From JAWLEV01 sp041685915 (GTDB lineage Bacteria > Chloroflexota > Anaerolineae > UBA1429): DNA of 45,516 bases. The notes beneath the pieces were generated by a model. The model was given only the letters and a program-made list of their open reading frames with translations, made no database searches and was not told where the DNA came from. Positions 34,433 to 42,679 of the stretch are shown one piece after another. The stretch spans positions 1 to 45,516 of the forward strand of contig JAWLEV010000010.1 in assembly GCA_041685915.1 (NCBI GenBank), in the 5' to 3' direction. Every line of letters starts with the position of its first letter. Position 1 is the stretch's first letter. The position numbers and the translations under genes were made by a program.

Positions 34433-35677
34433 CTAAACGGGAATAACGCGATGGTAACGCTTCTTGCCCGCCCGCAGCAGAACGGCACCGTCCTGCAGAT
34501 CGTCAGAAGTGATCATGCGTCCTACGGAAGCGATCCGCTCATCGTTGACGTATGCCCCGCCCTGTTTGATGAGACGCCGCGCCTGACTCCGTGAGTCGGC
34601 GAGGCCCACCTCCTCGAACAGGTTAGGAGCGAGAATACCCTCCTCCAACCTCTCTTCCTGCACCTGGGTGCTGGGCACCGTGGCCACGGCCACTTCTTCG
34701 GATATCTCAACTGACTCTGCCACGAAGAGGCGCCGCGATGCTTCCTGCGCTTTTTCCGCCTCCTCCTCACCGTGGATCAGATGCGTCACCTCGTAGGCCA
34801 GCACCTCCTTGGCCTCCTGTATCTCTGCGCCCTCCACGGAAGCCAACTCCTCAATCCTATCCAGTGGGAGAAAAGTATATACCTTGAGGAAACGCTCCAC
34901 GTCGGCATCGGCCGTGTTGATCCAGAACTGGTAGAATTCATAGGGAGAGAGCCGTTCCGCATCCAGCCAGATGGCTCCCTCGGCCGTCTTGCCCATCTTG
35001 GCACCAGAGGCCGTGGTCAGCAAGGGTAGCGTCAGAGCATAGGCCTCGCCCCCCTCGACGCGGCGAATTAGATCCACGCCAGCCAGGATATTGCCCCACT
35101 GGTCGTTGCCCCCCATCTGCAGAATGCAGCCGTACTCTTGGTAGAGATGAAGAAAATCATAAGCCTGAAGGATCTGGTAATTGAATTCGATAAAACTTAG
35201 GCCCGTCTCCATTCGCGAGCGATAGGCCTCCGAGGCCAACATGCGATTGACACTGAAATATCTGCCGATATCGCGCAAAAAGTCGATATATTTCAGGGGT
35301 CCCAGCCACTCGGCGTTATTCAAGATGAGCGCCCTGCCCTCGCTGAAATCGACGACCTTTCCAATTTGCTGCTTTATAGACTGCAGGTTGGCCTCGATCT
35401 CCTCTTTGGTCAGCATCTGGCGCATCTCGGTGCGACCACTGGGATCGCCGATCATCCCGGTGCCACCGCCCACGATGGCGATGGGACGGTGTCCCTGACG
35501 CTGCATATGTGCGAGGGCCATGATAGTGAGCAGATTGCCCACGTGAAGACTGGGGGCCGTTGGATCGTAGCCGATGTAGCAGGTGATGGGCTGTTCCAAC
35601 GCCGCACGCAGCCCCTCCTCGTCCGAAACCTGTTCCACAAAGCCACGCCGTTTAAGGATATCGTACACGTTTGCCAT
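34433..35677 (-). CDS. tyrS: Tyrosyl-tRNA synthetase
   Basis: The 414-residue class I synthetase has the HIGH motif as HVGN (YDPTAPSLHVGNLLTIM), GGGTGMIGDPSG, QMGGNDQWGNILAG, and the KMSKS motif as KMGKT (about residue 227). A C-terminal S4 RNA-binding domain (EVGLADSRSQARRLIKQGGAYVNDERI) completes it. It charges tRNA-Tyr. The leader is only about 55 nt, too short for a T-box. It has a face-to-face promoter shared with the TSUP gene. Confidence 0.97.
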   Translation of the reverse strand: MANVYDILKRRGFVEQVSDEEGLRAALEQPITCYIGYDPTAPSLHVGNLLTIMALAHMQRQGHRPIAIVGGGTGMIGDPSGRTEMRQMLTKEEIEANLQSIKQQIGKVVDFSEGRALILNNAEWLGPLKYIDFLRDIGRYFSVNRMLASEAYRSRMETGLSFIEFNYQILQAYDFLHLYQEYGCILQMGGNDQWGNILAGVDLIRRVEGGEAYALTLPLLTTASGAKMGKTAEGAIWLDAERLSPYEFYQFWINTADADVERFLKVYTFLPLDRIEELASVEGAEIQEAKEVLAYEVTHLIHGEEEAEKAQEASRRLFVAESVEISEEVAVATVPSTQVQEERLEEGILAPNLFEEVGLADSRSQARRLIKQGGAYVNDERIASVGRMITSDDLQDGAVLLRAGKKRYHRVIPV

Positions 35678-35691
35678 GCTCTTCCCTCAAT

Positions 35692-35719
35692 TTGACAAGG
35701 AATCTGTGTCAGATAGTAT
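35692..35719 (+). promoter_or_regulatory. Plus-strand promoter facing the tyrS promoter
   Basis: TTGACA (35692-35697), 16-nt spacer, TAGTAT (35714-35719); predicted start near 35726. It forms an imperfect inverted repeat with the tyrS promoter. Confidence 0.55.
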
Positions 35720-35737
35720 GTATAAGAACAATAATCG

Positions 35738-35766
35738 ATACTATGTGACGATCCTCTGTTTGTCAA
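35738..35766 (-). promoter_or_regulatory. Promoter of tyrS
   Basis: Minus strand TTGACA (35766-35761), 17-nt spacer, TAGTAT (35743-35738); predicted start near 35731. The opposing promoter reads through it. Confidence 0.7.
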
Positions 35767-35794
35767 ATAAAAAGCGCTGTGGCCTCTTAACCTT

Positions 35795-35841
35795 GGGCTC
35801 TTGTCACACTGGATTCTCACGGTGACGGTGGGCCTTTTTTT
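35795..35841 (+). terminator. Terminator-like hairpin ahead of the TSUP gene
   Basis: GGGCTCTTGTCAC (35795-35807) pairs with GTGACGGTGGGCC (35822-35834) with two mismatches and some G-U pairs, followed by seven T. The T-run is on the plus strand, where no finished gene precedes it. Confidence 0.55.
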
Positions 35842-35889
35842 ATGCCTCACAGGGATTGAGAGGACGTATCACCAAAGAAAGGATGACCA

Positions 35890-36609
35890 TTGACCAACAC
35901 GTGGGCGCTCGTGGGCATCATTCTCCTCGGCGGTCTCATACAGGGCACTGCCGGTTTTGGGCTCGGCCTGTTCTCCATGGGTGTGCTGGTCATGCTGGTA
36001 TCCGTCGGCGAAGCCGTCGTGATCGTATCCATCGCCTCCCTCGTCAGCACCATGCTGAACTGGTGGACTGTACGGGAGAGCCTCTCCTGGCGCGAGATGT
36101 GGCCCATATTCGCCACCTCCTTACCCACCACGGCGCTGGGCATCCATGCCCTGTGTAATCTGGACAGCGGTATATTACAACTGGGAATAGCCGTCATGAT
36201 CCTGGCCGGCTGCGCCGTCGCCCTCTGGCCATCCCGCACGACGCGTATTCATAGCCCGTTTCCCTGGGCATATATCGCAGGATCGATCGGAGGTCTCTTT
36301 GGCGGGGCTCTCAATATGGGTGGCCCTCCCATCGTCCTCTATACGTTGTTGAGGGGATGGGAAAAATCCAAGGCCAAAAGCATTATGGCCACCTACTTTT
36401 TCATGATCGGCACGTTGCGCCTCGTCCTTCTCATCACCACAGGCGTGGCCACAAGGGAACTGCTCATGGAGAGCGTATTCATAGTTCCCGCCTCCCTTAT
36501 TGCCTCGTATGTGGGGACGCGTATCTTTGATCACATGAGCACACGCATCTTTCGTTACGCCGCCACGGCCATCCTTGTGGGCCTGGCCATCAAGATCATC
36601 GCCACTTAA
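35890..36609 (+). CDS. TSUP (TauE/SafE) family membrane transporter
   Basis: The 239-residue protein has about eight hydrophobic segments and the TSUP signature in both halves: LLGGLIQGTAGFGLGLFSMGVL near the start and YIAGSIGGLFGGALNMGGPPIVLY in the middle. Members export or import sulfite, sulfoacetate and other sulfur or carbon compounds. The substrate is not known here. TTG 35890 is chosen because AAAGGA lies upstream at good spacing and the first helix starts directly after. It lies downstream of a possible leader RNA and 40 nt before the decarboxylase gene. Confidence 0.82.
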   Translation: MTNTWALVGIILLGGLIQGTAGFGLGLFSMGVLVMLVSVGEAVVIVSIASLVSTMLNWWTVRESLSWREMWPIFATSLPTTALGIHALCNLDSGILQLGIAVMILAGCAVALWPSRTTRIHSPFPWAYIAGSIGGLFGGALNMGGPPIVLYTLLRGWEKSKAKSIMATYFFMIGTLRLVLLITTGVATRELLMESVFIVPASLIASYVGTRIFDHMSTRIFRYAATAILVGLAIKIIAT

Positions 36610-36649
36610 ACACTTCACCCATCCGATATCACAACGTGGGGGGATAGGT

Positions 36650-37816
36650 ATGAAGACAAAAGTACCCCAGGAGTTCACCGGCACTGTAGAGCGAATGAGG
36701 ATCGCCCACCTGGAGATATGCCAGGATCTCCGGCGTCGGGGAATGACGATCCCCGATTATACAGACTATTCTGGGCAGGGCCGCGTCACGGGCACCGGGG
36801 CCGCCAAGGCCTATCCCATCCAGGGAATACTCAAATATCACGGCATGGCCGACTGGCACTGGCGTACGGCCTATCTGCCCAGCGTCTCCGTCAATAACGA
36901 CGCTGCCCACACCATCACGCTGGTGACGTTCGATCCCGCGCTGACGCAGGACGATATACGGATCAACGGCCGTCTGGCGACGGGTCGGGCGCAGAAGCGC
37001 GTCCTGCGCGTCCTTGATGAGGTCAGGTGCATCGGCAGTATCGCGAGTCGGGCCAGGGTCGTTTCAAGGAACTTTTTGGGCGCGGCCGCGACGGCCAAAG
37101 GGCTGGGCACGAGCGCCTCGGCTTCGGCAGCCCTGGCCGCCGCCGCTGCCAAAGCGGCCTTTCCGGGGGTAACCGCCCAGGACCGCTTTGTCAACTGTTT
37201 GGCGCGCTTGCTGGCTGGCTCTGGTTGCCGTAGCGCGGCAGGAGGAATCGCACTGTGGCTCTCCTACCCTGGCATAGCCCACGAGGAGAGCTTTGCCTTA
37301 CGCCTGGATCGAAAAGATCAACTACGAGACGTGCGGCTCATCACCATCCCCCTATCCTCCAAAATCGGCCTGCAGACAGAGAGGGCCCACCGCAAGGCCC
37401 CACAGAGCCCCCTTTTCAAACCCTGGATGTATGGTCGCCGCGACGAGATCCTCGAATGTATAGAAGCCGTACAGCAGGGCGACTGGGAAACGGTCGGACA
37501 GCTGGCAGAACTGGACAGCATCCGCCTGCATGCCGTCACCATGTCCGCAAGCCGCAAGAACAAGATTTTTGCTTGGGAACCAGAGAATATCACCCTCTTT
37601 CGCACCTGCAACGCCATGCGTAAAGAGGGTATCCCCGTCTATTTTTCCACGGACACGGGCCCCACAACGGTCTTTATCACCCACAAAGATCAGGTAGAAG
37701 CCGTGAGGATGAGGTTGCAAGCATTAGGGCTCGGGGTGGAATCCATCGTGGGGAAAATCTCTGGCCCCGTGCAATATCTAAGCACCGACGAGGCCAAGGC
37801 CGCGCTGGACATCTGA
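36650..37816 (+). CDS. Phosphomevalonate decarboxylase (GHMP family)
   Basis: The 388-residue protein belongs to the mevalonate-diphosphate decarboxylase family: an N-terminal AKAYPIQGILKYHGMADW, SVSVNNDAAHTITL, ATP loop TAKGLGTSASASAALAAAA, AGSGCRSAAGGIALWL and the catalytic Asp in STDTGPTTVFIT. The AHPIQG-KYHGM-type opening and the approximately 45-residue N-terminal extension are those of mevalonate-5-phosphate decarboxylases of haloarchaea and Chloroflexota. In diphosphate enzymes the motif is KYWGK; here the second Lys is Met66. The product would be isopentenyl phosphate. GGGGGGATAGGT precedes ATG 36650. No other mevalonate gene is in the window. Confidence 0.82.
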   Translation: MKTKVPQEFTGTVERMRIAHLEICQDLRRRGMTIPDYTDYSGQGRVTGTGAAKAYPIQGILKYHGMADWHWRTAYLPSVSVNNDAAHTITLVTFDPALTQDDIRINGRLATGRAQKRVLRVLDEVRCIGSIASRARVVSRNFLGAAATAKGLGTSASASAALAAAAAKAAFPGVTAQDRFVNCLARLLAGSGCRSAAGGIALWLSYPGIAHEESFALRLDRKDQLRDVRLITIPLSSKIGLQTERAHRKAPQSPLFKPWMYGRRDEILECIEAVQQGDWETVGQLAELDSIRLHAVTMSASRKNKIFAWEPENITLFRTCNAMRKEGIPVYFSTDTGPTTVFITHKDQVEAVRMRLQALGLGVESIVGKISGPVQYLSTDEAKAALDI

Positions 37817-37839
37817 CGGCGCACCAAATCGGGGAAAGC

Positions 37840-37870
37840 AAAAATGGGCGAATCGCAGATGATTCGCCCA
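37840..37870 (-). terminator. Terminator of tRNA-Asn
   Basis: TGGGCGAATC/GATTCGCCCA is a perfect 10-bp stem with a 6-nt loop, followed on the minus strand by TTTTT (37844-37840). Confidence 0.88.
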
Positions 37871-37880
37871 CACAAAATAG

Positions 37881-37952
37881 CTCCTCGGGCTGGATTCGAA
37901 CCAACAACCAATCGGTTAACAGCCGACCGCTCTACCGTTGAGCTACCGAGGA
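37881..37952 (-). tRNA. tRNA-Asn (anticodon GTT)
   Basis: Minus strand cloverleaf: acceptor TCCTCGG/CCGAGGA with G73, D-stem GCTC/GAGC, anticodon loop CTGTTAA (GTT), T-arm GTTGG-TTCGAAT-CCAGC. CCA is not encoded. Confidence 0.95.
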
Positions 37953-37974
37953 ACGCTCCAACGTAACGGATAAG

Positions 37975-38003
37975 ATTGTACAAGAACTCACATCCAACGT
38001 CAA
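37975..38003 (-). promoter_or_regulatory. Promoter of tRNA-Asn
   Basis: Minus strand TTGACG (38003-37998), 17-nt spacer, TACAAT (37980-37975). Confidence 0.75.
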
Positions 38004-38028
38004 ATCTGGTGCCTGCATCGATGCGGGG

Positions 38029-39039
38029 TCAGCTCAAATATGCGGCCAGGTTTTCCTTCCGGGCTCTTTTTCTCAGCTTTTCCAGGGCCCTCTCCTGAAT
38101 CTGGCGCACGCGCTCCCGCGTCACGCCCAACTCCTGCCCCAGTTCCCGCAACGTCTTGCGCTCCGCGCCATCCAACTCGAAACGAAAACGCAATATCAGG
38201 CGCTCCCTCTCCGAGAGACCGGCCAGGCTTTCCCCCAAAGATTCCTCTAGCGACCGATTAAAAAGCTGCACAAAAGGTTCATCACCGTCACTGGCCAGGG
38301 CGTCCTTGAGCGCCATCTCTCCCTCATCATCCAAAGGAGATTCGAGGGACAGGACATCGAGCATGCTGGCCAGGGCCAGGCGCACTTTTGCCTTTGCTCT
38401 TTTCCAGCACCTGGCATACTCGGGTGGCAGTGGTTCCCCGTTCTCAAAGCAAGCGGCGATCTCGCGCTTTTCGTCGCCAGAAAGAAGACCAGTCTCCAGA
38501 ACCAACTCGTCAATCGTCGGTTCCCGGCCAAGGCGCTGTTGCAAGCGAGAGGATGCCTTGTGTAGACGAATTCCCATATCGCTTATGTAGCTTGGCAAGC
38601 GAATGCTTCGGCTGTGCTCTGCCACTGCGCGAGACACCGCCTGCCGGATCCAATAGGTCGCATAGGTGCTGAAGCGATATCCCAGGCGATAGTCGTATTT
38701 CTGTACCGCGCGCAACAATCCCAGATTACCCTCCTGGACGAGATCCACCAAGGGTATACCCCGACTGCTATACTTTTTGGCCACGCTGACGACGAGCCGC
38801 AGATTCGCCTCGGCCAGTTGCCGCGCTGCCTCGCGCCCCTCCTGCACGGCATGCCACAATGCGGCCCTTTGCTGCTCCGATAAAGCCCCTTTTTGCAGCT
38901 TTTCCTTGGCAACCTGGGAAACATGGATCTTTTTCCCAAGCCGCGCCTCCTCCTCAGCGTCCAGCAAAGGAACTTGAGAAATCTCGTCCAGATATACTCG
39001 CAAGCCCGCGTTGGATTTAAAGTGGCTACCCGACATCAT
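38029..39039 (-). CDS. Second sigma-70 factor (group 2-like)
   Basis: The 336-residue protein has region 1.2 (LRVYLDEISQVPLLDAEEEARL), region 2 (ANLRLVVSVAKKYSSRGIPLVDLVQEGNLGLLRAV, here in pieces, then YRFSTYATYWIRQAVSRAVAEHSRSIRLP), region 3, and region 4 (LSERERLILRFRFELDG, GVTRERVRQIQERALEKLRK). It lacks a region 1.1. I chose ATG 39039 (MMSGSHF), preceded by GGGGACGGGCAT; an in-frame TTG at 39138 is less likely. It directly follows rpoD on the same strand, with 156 nt between. Its promoter preference and role are unknown. Confidence 0.88.
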   Translation of the reverse strand: MMSGSHFKSNAGLRVYLDEISQVPLLDAEEEARLGKKIHVSQVAKEKLQKGALSEQQRAALWHAVQEGREAARQLAEANLRLVVSVAKKYSSRGIPLVDLVQEGNLGLLRAVQKYDYRLGYRFSTYATYWIRQAVSRAVAEHSRSIRLPSYISDMGIRLHKASSRLQQRLGREPTIDELVLETGLLSGDEKREIAACFENGEPLPPEYARCWKRAKAKVRLALASMLDVLSLESPLDDEGEMALKDALASDGDEPFVQLFNRSLEESLGESLAGLSERERLILRFRFELDGAERKTLRELGQELGVTRERVRQIQERALEKLRKRARKENLAAYLS

Positions 39040-39195
39040 ATGCCCGTCCCCAACTACGATGTGTGACAGCGATGAGTGGTGTTTTGTCCTCTCTACCTTG
39101 AGAGCACGTGGGCCAAAATCCTCTTTGTAATGAGCCAAAAATAGATCGCTACATGAGGCTGTTCTCGCTAACCACGAAACGGCAGCCGCCGGTAT

Positions 39196-40461
39196 TCACT
39201 GGGTCAAATAGTCCTTCAGCTGCCGGCTTTTTGTCGGGTGCCGCAGTTTACGCAACGCCTTGGCCTCTATCTGTCGCACCCGCTCCCGCGTCACACCAAT
39301 CCTTTCGCCCACCTCTGCCAGCGTATGGCTCTCTCCACCATCGAGGCCAAAGCGAAGGGTCAGGATATTCTGCTCCCGTTCGGTCAGCGAGGCCAAACTC
39401 TCCCGAATCTGCTCGCGCAGCAGTTCCTTGTTCGTCTCCTCCACCGGACCATCCACCGAGTCGTCGGGGATAAAGTCCATCAGGGCATTATCGTCCTCAT
39501 CCCCCACGGGCGTTTCCAAAGACATGGGTTCCTCTGCGAAACGCAGAATCTGACGTATCTTTTCCACAGCCTGACTCATGCGCCGGCGCACATCAGCAGG
39601 AAGATCTGTGCCGTCCGCCTCACACTGGTTCCACACGCGCTTATCATCGTCCGATAGATGTTTCGACTCCAGAGCGATCTCCTCCAGGGTGGGATCCCGC
39701 CCCAGATCCTGTTCCAACTCCCGCATGGTCCGCATCAGATGACTGATCGACTCGATCATGTGCACGGGAATACGAATCGTGCGCGCCTGATCCGCTATGG
39801 ACCGACTGATGGCCTGTCTGATCCACCACGTGGCATAGGTGCTGAATTTGTATCCCTTATGATAGTCAAACTTTTCGACGGCACGCAGCAGACCAAGGTT
39901 CCCTTCCTGAATAAGATCGAGGAAGGACATACGTCGTCCCGTATATTCCTTGGCAATGCTCACCACCAACCTCAGGTTGGCCTCCGTCAGACGGCGCCTG
40001 GCGATCTCACCCTGCATCACTTTGAGCTCATAGACCTGTTTCTGCTGCGGGGAAATATCCTCGTCCTCCAGCTCCTTTAGTTTCTCACGGGCTTCCATCC
40101 CCGCCTCGATGGCCTTGGCGAGGCGAACCTCATCCTCAGCACTGAGGAGATCCACACGCCCGATTTCTCGCAGATACACGCCCACACTGTCATCGGTCAC
40201 GCGCGACGGCGCCGGGTTCGCCGCGCGATCTTTGGGAATCTCCTCCTCAGCCTCTTTGGCCTCCTCCTCAGAGCTCACCACGGGAATTCCCATCTCGCTC
40301 AACGCATTCACCAGGGCGTCGAACGCCTCGTCGACGTCGACATCCCCATTCTGGGCAATGATGGCCAGAACATCCTCATCGGTGAGATATTCCTCACGGA
40401 TACCCTTGGCCAACAGCGCATCGATTTTATCGCTTTCCAGGTTAGCTCTCACGGCATCCAT
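39196..40461 (-). CDS. rpoD: Primary RNA polymerase sigma factor RpoD/SigA
   Basis: The 421-residue protein has a short region 1.1 (residues 1-90, acidic), region 1.2 (VGVYLREIGRVDLLSAEDEVRLAKAIEAG), region 2 (ANLRLVVSIAKEYTGRRMSFLDLIQEGNLGLLRAV, cited in pieces; YKFSTYATWWIRQAISRSIADQARTIRIPVH), region 3 and region 4 (LTEREQNILTLRFGLDGGESHTLAEVGERIGVTRERVRQIEAKALRKLRHP). These are group 1 signatures and fit the TTGNNN/TATAAT promoters found here. It follows dnaG by 2 nt, the conserved dnaG-rpoD arrangement. Confidence 0.95.
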   Translation of the reverse strand: MDAVRANLESDKIDALLAKGIREEYLTDEDVLAIIAQNGDVDVDEAFDALVNALSEMGIPVVSSEEEAKEAEEEIPKDRAANPAPSRVTDDSVGVYLREIGRVDLLSAEDEVRLAKAIEAGMEAREKLKELEDEDISPQQKQVYELKVMQGEIARRRLTEANLRLVVSIAKEYTGRRMSFLDLIQEGNLGLLRAVEKFDYHKGYKFSTYATWWIRQAISRSIADQARTIRIPVHMIESISHLMRTMRELEQDLGRDPTLEEIALESKHLSDDDKRVWNQCEADGTDLPADVRRRMSQAVEKIRQILRFAEEPMSLETPVGDEDDNALMDFIPDDSVDGPVEETNKELLREQIRESLASLTEREQNILTLRFGLDGGESHTLAEVGERIGVTRERVRQIEAKALRKLRHPTKSRQLKDYLTQ

Positions 40462-40463
40462 GG

Positions 40464-42395
40464 TCAGAACCGATTTCCCCTCTTGCTACGTCCGATAAAA
40501 GTTGCCGCATGAAACCGCTGATCGATACGTAGATACGTGCGCCTGAGCTGCTCGATCTTTTCGTCAAGTTCCCTCACACGTTCCCTTGATCCCTCCTTTT
40601 GTGCATCCCTTTGCAAGAAACAAAGCTCGTTTATCAAACGCGAGATATGGCGCTTGTGAAGGCGCGTGGCACACTTGATGACATCTCCGCGGATCAAGTC
40701 AGGAGAAAGGGAGGGCTCAGCCTGTAGCCGCTGTAGCAAAGATTCTACATGTGCTCTCAATTCACTGTCAAGACCATCACAAAAGGCATCCACATCATAC
40801 GACACATTCTCATCCATAAAGCCACATAGGGCAGAGAAAACCTGTCGGTTGCGGCTATCCCCAAAGGTATCCTCGGACAGATCAGCCACCTCCATAACTT
40901 GGGGCAACAGGGTGGGGTCCTGAAGCACAAGGGCCAGACAGCGATCCTCCAAACTCAGCTCTCCCCCTGGAGATGACCTCTCTACGAGATCCTTCATCGC
41001 CTGGGATCGCCGAGGGGGTTCTGGGGCACGCCTGCGCGACGAACGCTCCCTCCCCGTATGTTCCGAACGATCCAGCAACGGGCGTAGCTCGCGCTCGTCG
41101 ATATGCACCAGGCGGGCCAGATGCTGAAGGTGATGGTTTCGTTCTACCACATTGTCCACGGCGGCGATGACGGGCACGAGCCTCTCCACAGCCTCACGCT
41201 TTCCCGTAGACGTAGATAGATCCACCTCCTGCTCGACCAATTGGAAGAAATAGTCCACCACAGGCAAGGACTCGTCAACCAGGCGATCCCACATAGAACG
41301 GTCACGGAGCACAAGCTCATCGGGATCCAGCCCCTCCGGGAGCACAAGCACGCGGATCTGGGCGTCCAGTCTCGTCTTGTACTCTACAAGGCCCGTCGCC
41401 GTAGGCACGGGAACTGTTTGACGGCGCAGCGACTTGCGGGCGACGTCCACACCCTTTTCCACGGCCCGCACCCCCGCCTCGTCGGGATCCAGGGCAAATA
41501 TCAACTCGTCCGTCATGCGCTCGAGGATCTGGACCTGCTCTTCCGTCAACGCCGTCCCCATACAGGCCACCACATTGTCCACGCCACACTGATGGGGAAT
41601 CACCACGTCCATATAGCCCTCGACGACGATGGCCGTTCCCGACTCCCGGATATTGGAAGCCGCCAGGTCGATCCCATAGAGGACGCTCCCCTTGTCGAAA
41701 ACGGGGGTGGTCGGCGTATTCAGATATTTGGGTTGCGAGTCGTCGAGAACTCGGCCACCAAAGCCGATCGTCCTTCCCCGCACGTCGCGTATGGGAAAGA
41801 TGACCCGGCCTCGAAAGCGGTCGTAGACGTTCCCCTCGTCGTTCTCGACCACCAGGCCGGCCTTCAGGATATCCTCCCGGTCGCGGCCCCTTTTCCCCAG
41901 GAACGTCTCCAAGGCATGCCACTGATCGAGCGCAAAACCCAACTGGAAAACAACGGCCGTCTCACGGTTGATGCCCCGCTGCTTCAGGTAATCCCGAGCA
42001 CGTTCCCCTTGGGGAGAACGCAAAAGAATATCGTTATAATACTGGGCAGCGTCCGCATTGACGGCATAGAGCCTTTGAGCCTCATCCCGCTGTTCCTGAG
42101 CAGCCTCATCGAGGGGCTTGAGCTGTATGCCCGCCCTGGCAGCCAGAAAACGCAAAGCCTCCGGGAACTCTATATTCTCCTGCCGCATGATAAAGGTCAG
42201 GAGGTCTCCACCAGTGGAACAGGCGCCAAAGCAATGCCAGCTCTGTGTTTCGGGGAAAACGACAAAAGAGGGCGTGTCCTCGGTGTGAAAAGGGCACAAT
42301 CCCTTAAAGTTCTTGCCCGTCTTTTGCAGCGACACGTATTCACCAATGACCTCCACGATGTCGAGACGCTGTTTTATCTCATCTACGACGCTCAT
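40464..42395 (-). CDS. dnaG: DNA primase DnaG
   Basis: The 643-residue protein has the zinc module (GLCPFHTEDTPSF, WHCFGACSTGGD), the RNA polymerase-like core with TOPRIM motifs (IVVEGYMDVVIPH, ELIFALDPDEAGVRA), FRGRVIFPIRD and a C-terminal helicase-binding region. It makes RNA primers for replication. ATG 42395 is the first in-frame start and the MSVVDEIKQRLDIVEVIGEY opening is standard. It is followed immediately by rpoD. A TATAAT box lies 164 nt upstream. Confidence 0.96.
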   Translation of the reverse strand: MSVVDEIKQRLDIVEVIGEYVSLQKTGKNFKGLCPFHTEDTPSFVVFPETQSWHCFGACSTGGDLLTFIMRQENIEFPEALRFLAARAGIQLKPLDEAAQEQRDEAQRLYAVNADAAQYYNDILLRSPQGERARDYLKQRGINRETAVVFQLGFALDQWHALETFLGKRGRDREDILKAGLVVENDEGNVYDRFRGRVIFPIRDVRGRTIGFGGRVLDDSQPKYLNTPTTPVFDKGSVLYGIDLAASNIRESGTAIVVEGYMDVVIPHQCGVDNVVACMGTALTEEQVQILERMTDELIFALDPDEAGVRAVEKGVDVARKSLRRQTVPVPTATGLVEYKTRLDAQIRVLVLPEGLDPDELVLRDRSMWDRLVDESLPVVDYFFQLVEQEVDLSTSTGKREAVERLVPVIAAVDNVVERNHHLQHLARLVHIDERELRPLLDRSEHTGRERSSRRRAPEPPRRSQAMKDLVERSSPGGELSLEDRCLALVLQDPTLLPQVMEVADLSEDTFGDSRNRQVFSALCGFMDENVSYDVDAFCDGLDSELRAHVESLLQRLQAEPSLSPDLIRGDVIKCATRLHKRHISRLINELCFLQRDAQKEGSRERVRELDEKIEQLRRTYLRIDQRFHAATFIGRSKRGNRF

Positions 42396-42539
42396 CGTAT
42401 CCCTTACCTTTACGAATACGTCTCAAGGCTCGGATGCCTCGCCCAGTCCCTCACATAGCGAATAGTGTTCATCTGACTTTTAAAAAGAGGCAGTGATAGT
42501 GCGTGCGCTGACATTCGGAAAAAATGAAACAGAGGCGCT

Positions 42540-42564
42540 GTGGGTAACACCCACCCTCATTATA
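42540..42564 (-). promoter_or_regulatory. -10 box of dnaG and an adjacent leader hairpin
   Basis: Minus strand TATAAT (42564-42559) has no good -35 box at 17 nt (TTGTAC is at 19). Just after it GTGGGT/ACCCAC forms a 6-bp stem with a 3-nt loop (42554-42540). The leader to ATG 42395 would be about 155 nt and holds no gene. Confidence 0.4.
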
Positions 42565-42615
42565 CTACAATATCCACCGAAACGTACAATCGCATCTCCC
42601 ATCGAGAGCAAAAGC

Positions 42616-42653
42616 AAAAAGGGCCGGGCACGCACAGGCCCAGCCCTTTTTTT
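42616..42653. terminator. Bidirectional terminator downstream of ppdK
   Basis: GGGCCGGGC (42621-42629) pairs with GCCCAGCCC (42638-42646), one G-T pair, with A-run and T-run on either side. It ends ppdK on the minus strand and separates it from dnaG's leader. Confidence 0.9.
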
Positions 42654-42679
42654 GGTCTTGCAGCGCAAACTGTGTGGCG

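Larger units (their letters stand above)
35726..35841 (+). ncRNA. Candidate leader RNA of about 115 nt upstream of the TSUP gene
   Basis: From the predicted plus-strand start to the T-run at 35841 this would be a short transcript or a leader that attenuates the TSUP gene, whose start is at 35890. TGTGAC (35744-35749) is complementary to GTCACA (35803-35808), the 5' arm of the terminator, so an alternative fold is possible. No known riboswitch class is recognised. Confidence 0.3.

Noticed and set aside
34433..34600. Frameshift at the tyrS C-terminus
   Set aside because: The S4 domain reads intact to the stop; no frameshift is needed.
35678..35766. T-box leader for tyrS
   Set aside because: The minus-strand leader is about 55 nt, too short, and no T-box sequence or specifier loop is seen.
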